64,000 bases of DNA from Planctomycetota bacterium (GCA_028281765.1 JANQJF010000075.1:62001-126000); one strand, 5' to 3'. Numbered from the stretch's first letter, positions 34,886 through 44,620 are shown. The notes: a model not told the origin generated them from the sequence alone. Numbers and translations are program-made.

Positions 34886-35620
34886 ATGAGCAAGACCCAA
34901 GACACCGAGATTCGCATCCGCCGCTCGGCGGACCGTGGCCACGCCGACCACGGCTGGCTGCAGGCCTACCACACGTTCTCGTTCGCCGACTACCACGATC
35001 CCCAGCACATGCACTGGGGCCCGATGCGCGTTCTCAACCAGGACACGATCCAGCCCGACAGTGGCTTCGGCACGCACGGGCACAAGGACATGGAGATCGT
35101 GACCTACGTCTACGACGGCGTGCTCGAGCACCGCGACAGCATGGGCAACGGCTCGCAGCTCCACGCGGGTGACGTGCAGCGCATGTCGGCCGGCCGGGGC
35201 GTCGAGCACAGCGAGTTCAACCCGCAGAAGGACGCGTCGACGAGCCTGCTGCAGATGTGGGTGTTCCCGCGCGAGAACGGCACGGATCCCGGTTGGGAAG
35301 AGAAGTCCTACTCGGACGACGACAAGCGCGGCGGTTTCCGTCTGCTCGTCTCGCCCGACGGTCGCGACGGTTCGCTGACGATCCACGCGGACGCGCACTT
35401 CTACGCGACGCTGCTCTCGCCCGGCGAGTCCGCTTCGCACTCGATCGGCAAGGACAGCATCGCATTCCTACACGTCGCGACCGGCAGCGTGCGCATCGGC
35501 GACGACGAGCTCGGTCCCGGTGACGGTGCCGCGATCCAGGATCTCGACGATCTCACGGTGACGGGCGTCGAGGATGCGAACGTCGTGCTTTGGCAGTTCC
35601 CCGCGCCGGGGGCCCGGTGA
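34886..35620 (+). CDS. Pirin-family bicupin protein
   Basis: The start is ATG 34886, giving 244 residues. The N-terminal cupin has the pirin metal site: GTHGHKDMEIVTYV with two His, then GVEHSEFN with His and Glu. HTFSFADYHDPQHMHWGPMRVLNQD is the pirin/YhhW signature. Members such as YhhW oxidise quercetin in vitro, and pirins also act as redox sensors. It overlaps the nitroreductase start (TGATG), so the two form an operon and may both respond to electrophilic or redox stress. Confidence 0.92.
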   Translation: MSKTQDTEIRIRRSADRGHADHGWLQAYHTFSFADYHDPQHMHWGPMRVLNQDTIQPDSGFGTHGHKDMEIVTYVYDGVLEHRDSMGNGSQLHAGDVQRMSAGRGVEHSEFNPQKDASTSLLQMWVFPRENGTDPGWEEKSYSDDDKRGGFRLLVSPDGRDGSLTIHADAHFYATLLSPGESASHSIGKDSIAFLHVATGSVRIGDDELGPGDGAAIQDLDDLTVTGVEDANVVLWQFPAPGAR

Positions 35621-36216
35621 TGGAGAAGCCGGCCGAAACCGCATTCCCGATCGACGCGCTGCTCGCGGACCGCTGGAGTCCGCGGGCGTTCGCGGACCGG
35701 TCCGTGTCCCCCGAGGTGCTGGGCGGTCTCCTCGAGGCGGCGCGCTGGGCGCCGTCGTGCTTCAACGCGCAGCCGTGGAACTGGCTTGTCGCGCGCCGCG
35801 AGGACGCGGCCGGCTTCGAGCGCATGGGGTCCGTGCTCATGGAGGGCAACGCGTGGGCGAAGCACGCGCCGCTGTTGCTGATGTCCGTCGCGCGGTCGGA
35901 CTTCGAGCACAACGGCAAACCCAACCGGCACGCGTGGCACGACGTGGGCCTCGCGAACATGAGCCTCGTGATCCAGGCGCAGTCGGCCGGACTCGTCGTG
36001 CACCAGATGGCGGGCTTCGATGCGGATGCAGCGAAGGAGGTGCTCGGTATCCCTGCGGGTCACGAGCCGGTCGCGATGCTCGCGATCGGGTACGCGGGCG
36101 AGGCGGATCAGCTCGACGACGCGCTGGCCGAACGGGAACGCGCACCGCGTGCGCGCAAGGCGCTGACGGAGATCACGTTCGGTAGCGCCTGGGGCGAGAG
36201 CCTCGGGCTTAGCTGA
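35620..36216 (+). CDS. Nitroreductase-family flavoprotein
   Basis: The start is ATG 35620, overlapping the pirin stop, giving 198 residues. The FMN site is clear: RWSPRAFADR at the N-terminus (Arg-Ser contacts), ARWAPSCFNAQPWNW, and GHEPVAMLAIGYAGEA. It should reduce nitro compounds, quinones or similar electrophiles with NAD(P)H in the cytoplasm. The pairing with pirin fits a shared redox or aromatic-stress response. Confidence 0.9.
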   Translation: MEKPAETAFPIDALLADRWSPRAFADRSVSPEVLGGLLEAARWAPSCFNAQPWNWLVARREDAAGFERMGSVLMEGNAWAKHAPLLLMSVARSDFEHNGKPNRHAWHDVGLANMSLVIQAQSAGLVVHQMAGFDADAAKEVLGIPAGHEPVAMLAIGYAGEADQLDDALAERERAPRARKALTEITFGSAWGESLGLS

Positions 36217-36339
36217 GCAGCGTCGACGCAAGGGTCGGAAATCACCCCGAAGCGGCGCCTTCGCGGCAAACTGATGGATGGGCTCGGTCCGCGAGCCCCG
36301 CTCCATTCGTTCGACCGCAGACCGCTTCGAGCCCCCACG

Positions 36340-37905
36340 ATGCATCTCCGAATCGCGCTTCCCCTCGCTCTTTCCACCACGGCCGCCGCGCAACCGCCGT
36401 CACCGATCGTGACGCCGCGCACGGCGCCACGCGCCGAGTACGTCCTCGTCTCGGGCGTGACCGGCACGTTGCCGAGCAATCGCCACTGGAGCCCCGCGGT
36501 TTCCCACGGCGACACGATGTACGTGTTCGGCGGACGCACCGGCGAAGGTGGCGGCGGGACCCGTCGCAACGACCTCTATTCGTTCGATGCGACGACGCTG
36601 ACCTGGACGCAGCACAACGCCGATGGCGATGCCAACGCGCCGTCGCAGCGGTTCCGCAACGCGGCGGCCTGGGATCCCGTTCGTGATGTGCTCGTTATCT
36701 TCGGCGGAGAAGACGCGGCCGGCACGACGCTGAACGACACCTGGGAATGGGACGCCGCCACGAACACGTGGACCGACGTCACCGCTCTGGTCAGCACGCC
36801 GCCCTCGGCGCGCCGATTCTCGGCGATGGCCTGGGATCCGATCACGCAGGGCATGATCCTCCATGGCGGTCAGGACGCGAGCGGTGCGCGCGACGACACC
36901 TGGGGCTACTTCGGTCCGGCGGGTGGCGGATGGGCGCAGTTCACGCCGCCGACGTCGCCGGGCCTGCGCGCGAACCACTCGCTGGTGACGCGGTTCGACC
37001 GTGGCGACATCTTCCTCTGCGCGGGCCACGATGTCGGCGCGACTCCCAACCGCATCCATTACACCGATGCGTGGCGCTGGAATCCGCTGACGTTGGACTG
37101 GGAACAGATCGTCACGTCGACCAACGCGGTCAACGCGTCGATGGCCGGCAACCAGGCCGTCTACGATCCGATCCGCCAGCGCGTCGTGCTGACCGGCGGT
37201 CAAGGTATCAGCACGAACGCCGCCGCGACCGGCGGCGCCTACGGCACCGAGTACGGGGGGTCGCCGACGAACTGGACGAGCGAGTTCGACTGCATCACGA
37301 ACGAGTGGAAGCTCTATGGCGCCACGACGTTCGGCGCGAGCGATTCGGTGATCGGTCGCGCGAGCCGGTACTACACCGGCTTCCTCAACGGCAAGGTCTA
37401 CAAGTGGGGTGGCCAGAACCCGGCCGGTGGCAACGAGTCGTCGGTCAAGGAGTACCAGGCGAACCCGATCGCGGATTCGACGCCGATCGGCGCTGGCTGC
37501 GACAACAGCCTGACGTTCCCGGTCACGCTCGCGCCGCGCGCGATCCAGGCTGGTAGCGGCACGACTCCGTCTCGGCCGTGGCTCGGGTCGGCATACGAGT
37601 TCACGACGGACGGCCTAGTCGCGGGCTCGCTGTCGGCGACGCTCGTCGGCTTCACGACGGCACCGGCGCCGATCCCGCTCAACCTGGTCTTCCCGGCGAG
37701 CAACCCGTGCGATCTGCTGATCGACGCGGCGGTCGCGACCATCCCGCTGACGATCGTCGGTGGCTCGGCCGACGCCGCGCTGTCGCTCGGCGACGATACG
37801 GCGCTGCTGACGCTGACGGTCAATCTGCAGACCGTGCAGGTCGAAGGTGCTCTGACATGGGTCAGCGCCTCGAACATGCTGCAGCTGCAGATCGGCGTGA
37901 ACTGA
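36340..37905 (+). CDS. Secreted Kelch-repeat beta-propeller protein
   Basis: The start is ATG 36340, giving 521 residues with a signal peptide ending TTAAAQ. Residues about 45-375 carry Kelch repeats: MYVFGGRTGEGGGG, NDLYSFDATTLTW, VLVIFGGEDAAG, LNDTWEWDAATNTW, MILHGGQDASG, VVLTGGQGIS. The C-terminal 140 residues (about 385-521) begin IGAGCDNS and end NMLQLQIGVN. They form a beta-sandwich that looks like a distant relative of the C-terminal modules at 22666 and 44757. No galactose-oxidase copper ligands were identified. Probably a surface or extracellular binding protein. Confidence 0.75.
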   Translation: MHLRIALPLALSTTAAAQPPSPIVTPRTAPRAEYVLVSGVTGTLPSNRHWSPAVSHGDTMYVFGGRTGEGGGGTRRNDLYSFDATTLTWTQHNADGDANAPSQRFRNAAAWDPVRDVLVIFGGEDAAGTTLNDTWEWDAATNTWTDVTALVSTPPSARRFSAMAWDPITQGMILHGGQDASGARDDTWGYFGPAGGGWAQFTPPTSPGLRANHSLVTRFDRGDIFLCAGHDVGATPNRIHYTDAWRWNPLTLDWEQIVTSTNAVNASMAGNQAVYDPIRQRVVLTGGQGISTNAAATGGAYGTEYGGSPTNWTSEFDCITNEWKLYGATTFGASDSVIGRASRYYTGFLNGKVYKWGGQNPAGGNESSVKEYQANPIADSTPIGAGCDNSLTFPVTLAPRAIQAGSGTTPSRPWLGSAYEFTTDGLVAGSLSATLVGFTTAPAPIPLNLVFPASNPCDLLIDAAVATIPLTIVGGSADAALSLGDDTALLTLTVNLQTVQVEGALTWVSASNMLQLQIGVN

Positions 37906-37906
37906 G

Positions 37907-38809
37907 CTACTTGCCTCGAAGCTCTTCGAGCTCCTCGAGCGTCTTCGGCCAGTCCTTGCGCATCAGCTGGGACAGGCCGCGGTCGGCGAGGAGCTTGCCG
38001 TCCGTCTGGCACTCCGCGCAGTAGTTGCACTCGTTGCTCGCGTAGCGGATGCGCTGCACGGGGTTGCCGCACTCGGTGCACGGCTCGCGGTAGCGACCGT
38101 GCACGTGCATCTCGGGACGGAACGCGGTGACCTTCTCCGGGAAGCCGTCGCCGACCTGCTCGCGCAGCAGCGTGATCCAGTCGGCCATCGTCGACTTCGA
38201 CGTCTCGAACAGGCGCTCGATCTCTTCCTCAGTCAGGCGCGACGTCCAAACGATCGGGGACAGGCGCGCGTGGAACAGGATCTCGTCCGAGTACGCGTTG
38301 CCGATTCCGCTGAGAATGCGCGGGTCGGTCATCGCGCGTTTCAGCGTGCGGTTCTCGCGCAGCAGGGCTTCGCGGAACTGGTCGAGCATCGCGTCCTCGA
38401 GTTCGAGTCCGCCGCGCTCGAACGGTTCGAGCTCCGACTCGCCCTGCACGAGGTGCAGGGACGCGCGTTTGCGCGACGACGCCTCGGTCAGCCACAGCTT
38501 GCCGTGATCGAACTCGAGTCCGGCGACCGTGTTCTTGCCGGCCGGCGGTTTGCTGTCCTTCTTTCGCCACCGCAAGCGACCCGCGATCATCAGGTGCAGC
38601 ACGAGAAACAAGTCGTCGTCGAACTCGAACACGATGCGTTTGCCGAGGCGTCGATAGCCGGTGACCGGCCTGCCGACGATCGAGTTCAGCGGCGGTTCGA
38701 CCGTGCGGAGCACGAACGGGCTGCGCAGGTCGATGGCGCGCACCGGCGCGTCGCCGAGCGTGCGCTCCAGGCTCTCGATGTAGATCGTGACGTCGGGGAG
38801 TTCGGGCAC
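37907..38809 (-). CDS. Fpg/Nei-family DNA glycosylase
   Basis: The start was set at GTG 38809 because it gives PELPDV directly after the initiator Met, and the N-terminal Pro is the catalytic nucleophile in this family; ATG 38818 would bury it. The protein has 300 residues. It has the helix-two-turn-helix DPRILSGIGNAYSDEILF and a C-terminal zinc finger CTECGNPVQRIRY...CNYCAEC. A Lys near residue 59 (RLGKRI) matches the beta-turn Lys. It excises oxidised bases and cleaves the abasic site. It is more like Fpg/Nei of actinobacterial and planctomycete type than E. coli MutM, so no symbol is given. Confidence 0.9.
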   Translation of the reverse strand: MPELPDVTIYIESLERTLGDAPVRAIDLRSPFVLRTVEPPLNSIVGRPVTGYRRLGKRIVFEFDDDLFLVLHLMIAGRLRWRKKDSKPPAGKNTVAGLEFDHGKLWLTEASSRKRASLHLVQGESELEPFERGGLELEDAMLDQFREALLRENRTLKRAMTDPRILSGIGNAYSDEILFHARLSPIVWTSRLTEEEIERLFETSKSTMADWITLLREQVGDGFPEKVTAFRPEMHVHGRYREPCTECGNPVQRIRYASNECNYCAECQTDGKLLADRGLSQLMRKDWPKTLEELEELRGK

Positions 38810-38861
38810 GGATGGCATCGTACCGCTAGCCGATTCGTCGCGAACCTCCCACAATGGCGCG

Positions 38862-41276
38862 ATGCGAAGCACGCCCCTGATCGCCGTGGTATTCTGCGCG
38901 TTTGTTCACGCGCAGCAGCCGTATCGCGTCCCGCCGAAGCCTCTCCTGGATGCCGCGACCGCGAAGCCGTCGCCGTCGACGAGCGTGGACCCGACCGGTC
39001 GATACGTCCTGCTCACGCACCGCGAGGCGATGCCTTCGATCGCGCAGCTGTCGCGGCCGATGCTTCGACTCGCCGGGGCTCGCATCGACCCGCAGTCTCA
39101 CGGGCGTCAGGACACGCGCGGCCGTCGCTTCGGTCTGTCGCTGATCACGATTGTCGACGGGTCGACCCGTGCGGTCCAGCTGCCCGACGACGCGAACGTC
39201 GGTTCGGTCGTTTGGTCGGTGAACGGCGACGAGTTCGCGTTCACGAACGATACCGGCACGGCGATCGAGCTGTGGGTCGGCAACACCGGCTCGGCGACGG
39301 CCAAGCGCGTGCCTGGCGTGGCGCTCAACCAGACCATGGGTGCGGCCATGCGGTGGATGCCGAGCGGCAACGAGCTGATGTGCATGCTGTGGCCCGGCGG
39401 CGAAGCGCCGCAACCGGTCAGCACGCCCGCGGGTCCGACAATCCAAGAGAGCGACGGCAAGCGTGCGCCCGTGCGCACGTATCAAGATCTCCTGCAGAAC
39501 GCGCACGACGAAGACCTGTTCGACTTCCACTTCCGCAGCCAGCTCGCGATCGTGAACCCGGCGCAGGGCACGCATCGAAAGATCGGCAAGCCGGCGGTGT
39601 TCGCGAGCGTGTCGCCGGCCCCCGACGGTCGCCACTACCTCGTGACGACGATCGCGCGTCCCTACTCGTATCTGGTGACAATGCGCTCGTTCCCGCGCGA
39701 CGTCGAGGTTTGGAATTCGGAGGGACAGACCGTGCAGCGTGTCGCGGCCGTCCCACTCGCCGACAAGGTCCCGATCGGTGGCGTGCGCACCGGACGTCGT
39801 TCGATTCGATGGAAGCCGGGCGCCGACGCCACGCTGCTGTGGGCCGAAGCGCTCGATGGCGGTGATCCCAAGACTGAAGTCGCGCACCGCGACAAGGTCG
39901 TCCAGTGGGACGTGTCCGCCGGCAAGGTGCCGAGCGAGTGGTTCCGCACCGAGTACCGCTACCGCGGCATGAGCTTCGGCGAACGTGACGAGGTCGCGCT
40001 CGCGATGACCTACGACCGCGCGCGCCGCTGGACCCGGACGTGGAAGCTCGCGGCGCAAGACGCGACCGCCAAGCCGGAGATCTTCCACGAGCGCATGGCG
40101 CGGGACAGCTACGCGGATCCGGGCACGCCGATGACGCGACCCGACGCGACCGGCGGCTCGCGGATCCGGCGCGCCGGTTCCGCGATGTTCCTCCGTGGCA
40201 CCGGCGCTTCGCCCGAAGGTGACTATCCGTTCTTGGATCGACTCGACATCGACACCGGAGCGAAGACGCGCCTCTTCCACTGTGGCAAGGACGAGTACGC
40301 GAGCGTCGTCGCGATGCTCGACGACGAGGGCCGCAAGCTCCTGATCTCGCGTCAGTCCAAGACTTCGCCGAGCAATCTTTGGGTCGTCGAAGGTGACGAG
40401 ATGCGGCAGCTCACGCACTTCGAGGACGAGCAGGCTGCGCTGACGAAAGGCGTGCAGAAGCGGTTCTTGCGCTACACGCGTGCCGATGGCGTCGCCCTCT
40501 CCGGCACGCTCTACACCCCGGCGAACTGGGACGGCAAGTCCCGGCTGCCGCTGCTCGTCTGGGCCTATCCGCGCGAGTACGTCTCGACGAAGACCGCCGG
40601 GCAGGTGCGGGGATCCCAGCACCGCTACACGCGGCTCGGCGGCACGTCACCGCTGATGATGCTGCTCGCGGGCTACGCCGTGCTCGACGGCGCGACGATG
40701 CCGATCGTCGGTCCAAAGGAGACGGCGAACGACACGTTCGTGCAGCAGCTCGTCGCGTCGGCGCGCTCGGCGATCGAAGCCGCGGTCGACGCGGGCGTCG
40801 CCGATCCGGACCGTTGCGCGATCGCGGGTCACTCCTACGGGGCGTTCATGACCGCGAACCTGCTGGCACACTCGGATCTGTTCCGGGCGGGTATCGCCCG
40901 CAGCGGTGCCTACAACCGGACTCTGACGCCGTTCGGATTCCAGAACGAGCGACGCACGTACTGGGAGGCGCCGCACATCTACTTCAACATGTCGCCGTTC
41001 ATGCACGCGCCGAAAATCGACGAGCCGATCCTCATGGTGCATGGCGAGGTCGACAACAACTCGGGCACGTTCCCGATCCAGTCGAAGCGCCTGTTCCATG
41101 CGATCAAGGGCAATGGTGGCCGCGCGCGCCTCGTGTTCTTGCCGCACGAAAGCCACGGCTACCGCGCGCGCGAGTCCGTGCTGCACGTGCTCGCGGAGTC
41201 GGTCGCCTGGCTCGACAAGCACGTGAAGAACGCGAAGCCGACGGTCGTGCCCGCCGCGCACGAGGGCGGCAAGTAA
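38862..41276 (+). CDS. S9-family prolyl-oligopeptidase-like peptidase, exported
   Basis: The start is ATG 38862, giving 804 residues with a signal peptide ending FVHAQ. An N-terminal seven-bladed propeller (about 30-540) precedes an alpha/beta-hydrolase domain (about 550-804). The catalytic triad is Ser658 in GHSYGAF, Asp731 in HGEVDNNSG and His765 in LPHESHGY. LPLLVWAYPREY and the absence of a typical GGP oxyanion motif place it near the glutamyl-endopeptidase (S9D) group. It should cut short peptides in the periplasm and may complement the S46 peptidase. It is divergent from the glycosylase with only 52 bp between starts. Confidence 0.9.
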   Translation: MRSTPLIAVVFCAFVHAQQPYRVPPKPLLDAATAKPSPSTSVDPTGRYVLLTHREAMPSIAQLSRPMLRLAGARIDPQSHGRQDTRGRRFGLSLITIVDGSTRAVQLPDDANVGSVVWSVNGDEFAFTNDTGTAIELWVGNTGSATAKRVPGVALNQTMGAAMRWMPSGNELMCMLWPGGEAPQPVSTPAGPTIQESDGKRAPVRTYQDLLQNAHDEDLFDFHFRSQLAIVNPAQGTHRKIGKPAVFASVSPAPDGRHYLVTTIARPYSYLVTMRSFPRDVEVWNSEGQTVQRVAAVPLADKVPIGGVRTGRRSIRWKPGADATLLWAEALDGGDPKTEVAHRDKVVQWDVSAGKVPSEWFRTEYRYRGMSFGERDEVALAMTYDRARRWTRTWKLAAQDATAKPEIFHERMARDSYADPGTPMTRPDATGGSRIRRAGSAMFLRGTGASPEGDYPFLDRLDIDTGAKTRLFHCGKDEYASVVAMLDDEGRKLLISRQSKTSPSNLWVVEGDEMRQLTHFEDEQAALTKGVQKRFLRYTRADGVALSGTLYTPANWDGKSRLPLLVWAYPREYVSTKTAGQVRGSQHRYTRLGGTSPLMMLLAGYAVLDGATMPIVGPKETANDTFVQQLVASARSAIEAAVDAGVADPDRCAIAGHSYGAFMTANLLAHSDLFRAGIARSGAYNRTLTPFGFQNERRTYWEAPHIYFNMSPFMHAPKIDEPILMVHGEVDNNSGTFPIQSKRLFHAIKGNGGRARLVFLPHESHGYRARESVLHVLAESVAWLDKHVKNAKPTVVPAAHEGGK

Positions 41277-41277
41277 C

Positions 41278-43083
41278 TCAGTCCAGTTCGTAGACGGCGT
41301 CCGAGAAGCGCAGCGCCTCGCATTCGCGCACGGCGTCCGTGCCGTCGGGGCCGGTGACGATCACGACGTCCGGCTCGTGCCGAATGACGTAGTCGGCTCG
41401 CGGTCCCGAGAACACGGCGACGTCGTAGCCGTCGGATCCGTCGAGCACGTCGTCGCCGCCGCAGCCCTCGAGGGTGTTGTCGCCGGCGTTGCCGGTCAGC
41501 GAGTTGGCGTGCTCGTTGCCGATGAGTGACGCGTTCTCGCTGCCGGTCAGCGTGACCGAGCGGAGGTGCTGCGATGCCGTCGTGTAGCGCAGCGATTCGT
41601 CGCGCGTCAGGGAAAACGTGCCGCGGAAGTCCGCCGGGAGTTCGGGCGTGTACGTCAGGCGCGGCGGAAAGAACGCCTCGATCAGCGCGTAGCCACGTGG
41701 GTCGATCTCGCGCAGCCGTGCCCGTGAGCCGCCGCGGAACGTGCCGAAGTGCGACGTGCCCGCCGGGATCTCCTCAGGCGGGATCGGCTCGCCTTCGTAG
41801 CGGGTCGGCGGAACCGTCCACAGGTCGAGGTAGTTGTCGTACGCGGCGGCGATGTACTCGTTGCGCCAGCTGTCCGGCTCTTCGCGCGGCCACGGATCCC
41901 AGATCCCGCGCTCGGCCGCGGCGTTGTTGGCGGCCTGGATCTCGCGGTCGTACTCCGGCAGCGCGGGACGGATGCCCTGGTCGTGCACGAGGTGTAGGAT
42001 CTCCTCGAAGGCGGCGTCCCGCGTGTCGTGCCGCATGTAGTCGTCGGATCCTTCGACTGGGCACTCGTTCGCGCGGAGGTCCTGCACACCGAGTCGCAGA
42101 CCCCCGAACGTGCCGCGGAAGCCGCGCTCCATCGCGGGTTCGTCGTCGAAGAGCGCGAGCGTTGCGCGCCGGTTTGCCATCGTGTTCGCGACGGCTCGCT
42201 TGTCGGCGCCGTACTTGGATCCGGGCGCCGGTGCGAGCATGTGCTCGAGCACTTTGCGCGCCCGCACGATCTGGTCGTCGGACCATCCCTGCTGCGCGAG
42301 GATGTGGATCGGCTTGCCGTTGGGAGCGGTGACACGGGTGTAGCGGTCGAAGACCTGGGAGATCGCCGGGTGTACGCCGTGTCCGAGGCGCACGATGCCG
42401 CGCGGCGCTTCGAACGTTCGGAGTGAACCGAGGCCGTACGCGTCGTCGTCCGACCGGGCCTCTTCCATCGGTTCGGTCGCGATGGAGTAGCGCTCGATCT
42501 CCTGGTCGGTCATCCAGTGGATGCCGTCCGCGGGTGCCGACTCCAACGTGTACCAGTAGAACTCTGCGGGGATCTCGATGGCGTCGTAGAAGTCGAGGTA
42601 GAGCCGATGCTCCTCGCGGTCCCGCGGCAGATCCGCGCCTTCGAACCCTTCGTCACCCCAGGAGTGCACGCCGAGCTGGGCGCCGCGCGCGAGTGAGCGG
42701 CGCGCCCCCGCGAGAAAGAAGTCGACGCCGCCCGAGGCGATGACGCCGAATGCGGGGACGTGAGTTGCGAGGCCGCGCTGGCGCACGATGCGCGCGGCCT
42801 CGAGGTTCGCTTCGTCGTCCATCGAACCGGGGACGTCGTGCATCTCGATCGTCTGCACTCCAGGGTGATCCCGCAGCAGCGCACGCACACGCGTGGGCGT
42901 GGTCATGCAGATCACGCCGGTCATGACCGCCCGGTCGCCGTCGACCTCGAACGTCGCCTCGGCCTCGGTGGGCATCATCTCGTGCGCGGATTCGATCGGA
43001 GTGCCGGTGGATTGGCAGGCGGAGAGAAGGGCGAGGGACCCGGCGATCGTCAGCGAGGTCCTCGAAGTCCGGTGGAGTTGCAC
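41278..43083 (-). CDS. Lipoprotein with ClpP-like domain and RTX calcium-binding end
   Basis: The protein has 601 residues with lipobox LLSAC at residues 19-23. Residues about 40-200 resemble periplasmic ClpP/crotonase-fold proteases: PTRVRALLRDHPGVQTIEMHDVPGSMDDEANLEAARIVR, VIASGGVDFFLAG with the presumed Ser, GVHSWGDEGF with the presumed His, and a later WMTDQEIERYSI. The middle 300 residues are not recognised. Residues about 520-570 form RTX nonapeptides (GNAGDNTLEGCGGDDVLDGSDGYDVAVF) that bind Ca2+. ClpP-like plus RTX on a lipoprotein is an unusual arrangement. It is convergent with the S9 gene, one base apart. Confidence 0.7.
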   Translation of the reverse strand: MQLHRTSRTSLTIAGSLALLSACQSTGTPIESAHEMMPTEAEATFEVDGDRAVMTGVICMTTPTRVRALLRDHPGVQTIEMHDVPGSMDDEANLEAARIVRQRGLATHVPAFGVIASGGVDFFLAGARRSLARGAQLGVHSWGDEGFEGADLPRDREEHRLYLDFYDAIEIPAEFYWYTLESAPADGIHWMTDQEIERYSIATEPMEEARSDDDAYGLGSLRTFEAPRGIVRLGHGVHPAISQVFDRYTRVTAPNGKPIHILAQQGWSDDQIVRARKVLEHMLAPAPGSKYGADKRAVANTMANRRATLALFDDEPAMERGFRGTFGGLRLGVQDLRANECPVEGSDDYMRHDTRDAAFEEILHLVHDQGIRPALPEYDREIQAANNAAAERGIWDPWPREEPDSWRNEYIAAAYDNYLDLWTVPPTRYEGEPIPPEEIPAGTSHFGTFRGGSRARLREIDPRGYALIEAFFPPRLTYTPELPADFRGTFSLTRDESLRYTTASQHLRSVTLTGSENASLIGNEHANSLTGNAGDNTLEGCGGDDVLDGSDGYDVAVFSGPRADYVIRHEPDVVIVTGPDGTDAVRECEALRFSDAVYELD

Positions 43084-43180
43084 GGTCAGTGCTCCGGAAA
43101 GAGAAGGCGAGCACGGGTTCCCGCGCTCCTCGCCGGGCGGTGGCGACTCGTGGCCCCGCGGCTCCGTCGATCCGGGAAGC

Positions 43181-44620
43181 CTAGCGCTTCTGCACGCGCC
43201 TGCGAAGCGGCGCGCCCGCGATCTCGGACGGCATACGGTAGAGGCTCGTGCGCGCGGTCACGAACAGTGTCTTGTTGTCCCGCCCGCCGAACGTGCAGTT
43301 GGCGGGCTTCTCCGGCACGCGGATGCGGCGAATCACGCGTCCGTCCGGTGCGAGCACGAGCAGGTTTCCGTACGTCGCGTAGAGGTTGCCGTCGACGTCG
43401 TAGGCCATGCCGTCCGGCCCACCGCCGTCGATGGACTTCTCCGAGACGAACATGCGCGTGCCGCGATCGACGACACCGGGCTTCCGAATCGGATAGCTCC
43501 AGATCTCGCGCTTGTTCGGCTCAGCGACGACGATCGTGCGCCCGTCGTTGGACACCACGATGCCGTTCGGTCGCTGCAGAGAGTCGATGACGCGCGTCAG
43601 GTTGCCGTCGCGGTCGACGTAGTAGACGCACATCTTGTCCTGCTCGACGTTGTCGGCGTTGCCGTAGCGCGGATCGGTGAAGTAGATCCCGCCGTGATCG
43701 TCGAGCGCGAGGTCATTGGGGCTGTTGAGTAGCTTCTCGTCGAAGCGAGAGGCGAGCACCGTACGCGAGCCGTCCGGTGCGATCCGGACGAGCTCCCGGG
43801 AATAGCCACAGCACGCGAAGAGGTTGCCGTCGGTGTCGAACATCAGTCCGTTCGAACCGTGCGACGGCTCGAGGAACGTGCGCACGCGATCCTTCTCGCC
43901 GAGTTCCAGGATCTGGTTCTTCGGAATGTCGCTGAAGAGCAGGACGTGGCGATGTGGATCCCAGGCCGGGCCTTCCACGAACGTGAACCCGCTCGCGACC
44001 TTCTCCATCGGGCCCTCGGTCGGCAGGTCGACGTACTGCACGTAGTGCGCCGCCGCTGCTACGCGATCGTGCGGGCCCTGCACGAGCACCGCGTTCGAAG
44101 CGGCCGCGACCGTGCAGTCGTCGAGGCCACGTGAAGTCAACATGGCGGCGGCGCGTGATGCGGTGAGGCTCGACACGCGGACCGACGTGAACACCGGGCC
44201 CGTTCCGTGCTTCCCCCGCAGCTCGTTTGGCCAGATGAACCGGCTACCGGAGGTCTGCGGCATGCGCACCGCGTCGTCGGCGAGTTCGGCGAGTTCGATC
44301 TTCGAAGGGTCGTTCTCGTTGGGCCGCGCGCACGCGAGACCGATTCGGTAGACCACGGCTTCGAACAGCTGCACGAATTGATCGCGATCCATCTGCACGG
44401 GCTGGATCGGCTCGATGACGCGGGCTTCCGCGCCGGGGACCTCGGTCGTCACCGTGATGCCGCCGAGCAGTTGCGCGAGCCGCATGAACTCGCGGAGGGG
44501 GAGGCCGTCTGCGTCCATTGCGAGAGAGATCCTGTCATCTTCGACTTGCGCACGGGTCGGTGCGGCGGGGGCGCCGATCGCGGCCAGCAGCAGCCACGGC
44601 GTGAATCGCGGTCCGAACAT
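43181..44620 (-). CDS. Secretin N-domain / SMP-30 propeller fusion, exported
   Basis: The start is ATG 44620, giving 479 residues with a signal peptide ending PTRAQ. Residues about 30-105 match a secretin N0-type fold (DGLPLREFMRLAQLLGGITVTTEV, FVQLFEAVVYRIGLACA). Residues about 140-195 match an N1/N3 repeat (FTSVRVSSLTASRAAAMLTSRGLDDCTVAAASNAVLVQGP, ending HYVQYVD). Residues 205-479 form an SMP-30/gluconolactonase six-bladed propeller with the metal-site motifs VEGPAWDP, NSPNDLALDD, RPNGIVVSNDGR and GGPDGMAYDVDGN. It should hydrolyse a lactone or similar ester in the periplasm. The secretin-like part is normally part of outer-membrane secretion channels, so here it is probably an interaction module. 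Confidence 0.75.
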   Translation of the reverse strand: MFGPRFTPWLLLAAIGAPAAPTRAQVEDDRISLAMDADGLPLREFMRLAQLLGGITVTTEVPGAEARVIEPIQPVQMDRDQFVQLFEAVVYRIGLACARPNENDPSKIELAELADDAVRMPQTSGSRFIWPNELRGKHGTGPVFTSVRVSSLTASRAAAMLTSRGLDDCTVAAASNAVLVQGPHDRVAAAAHYVQYVDLPTEGPMEKVASGFTFVEGPAWDPHRHVLLFSDIPKNQILELGEKDRVRTFLEPSHGSNGLMFDTDGNLFACCGYSRELVRIAPDGSRTVLASRFDEKLLNSPNDLALDDHGGIYFTDPRYGNADNVEQDKMCVYYVDRDGNLTRVIDSLQRPNGIVVSNDGRTIVVAEPNKREIWSYPIRKPGVVDRGTRMFVSEKSIDGGGPDGMAYDVDGNLYATYGNLLVLAPDGRVIRRIRVPEKPANCTFGGRDNKTLFVTARTSLYRMPSEIAGAPLRRRVQKR

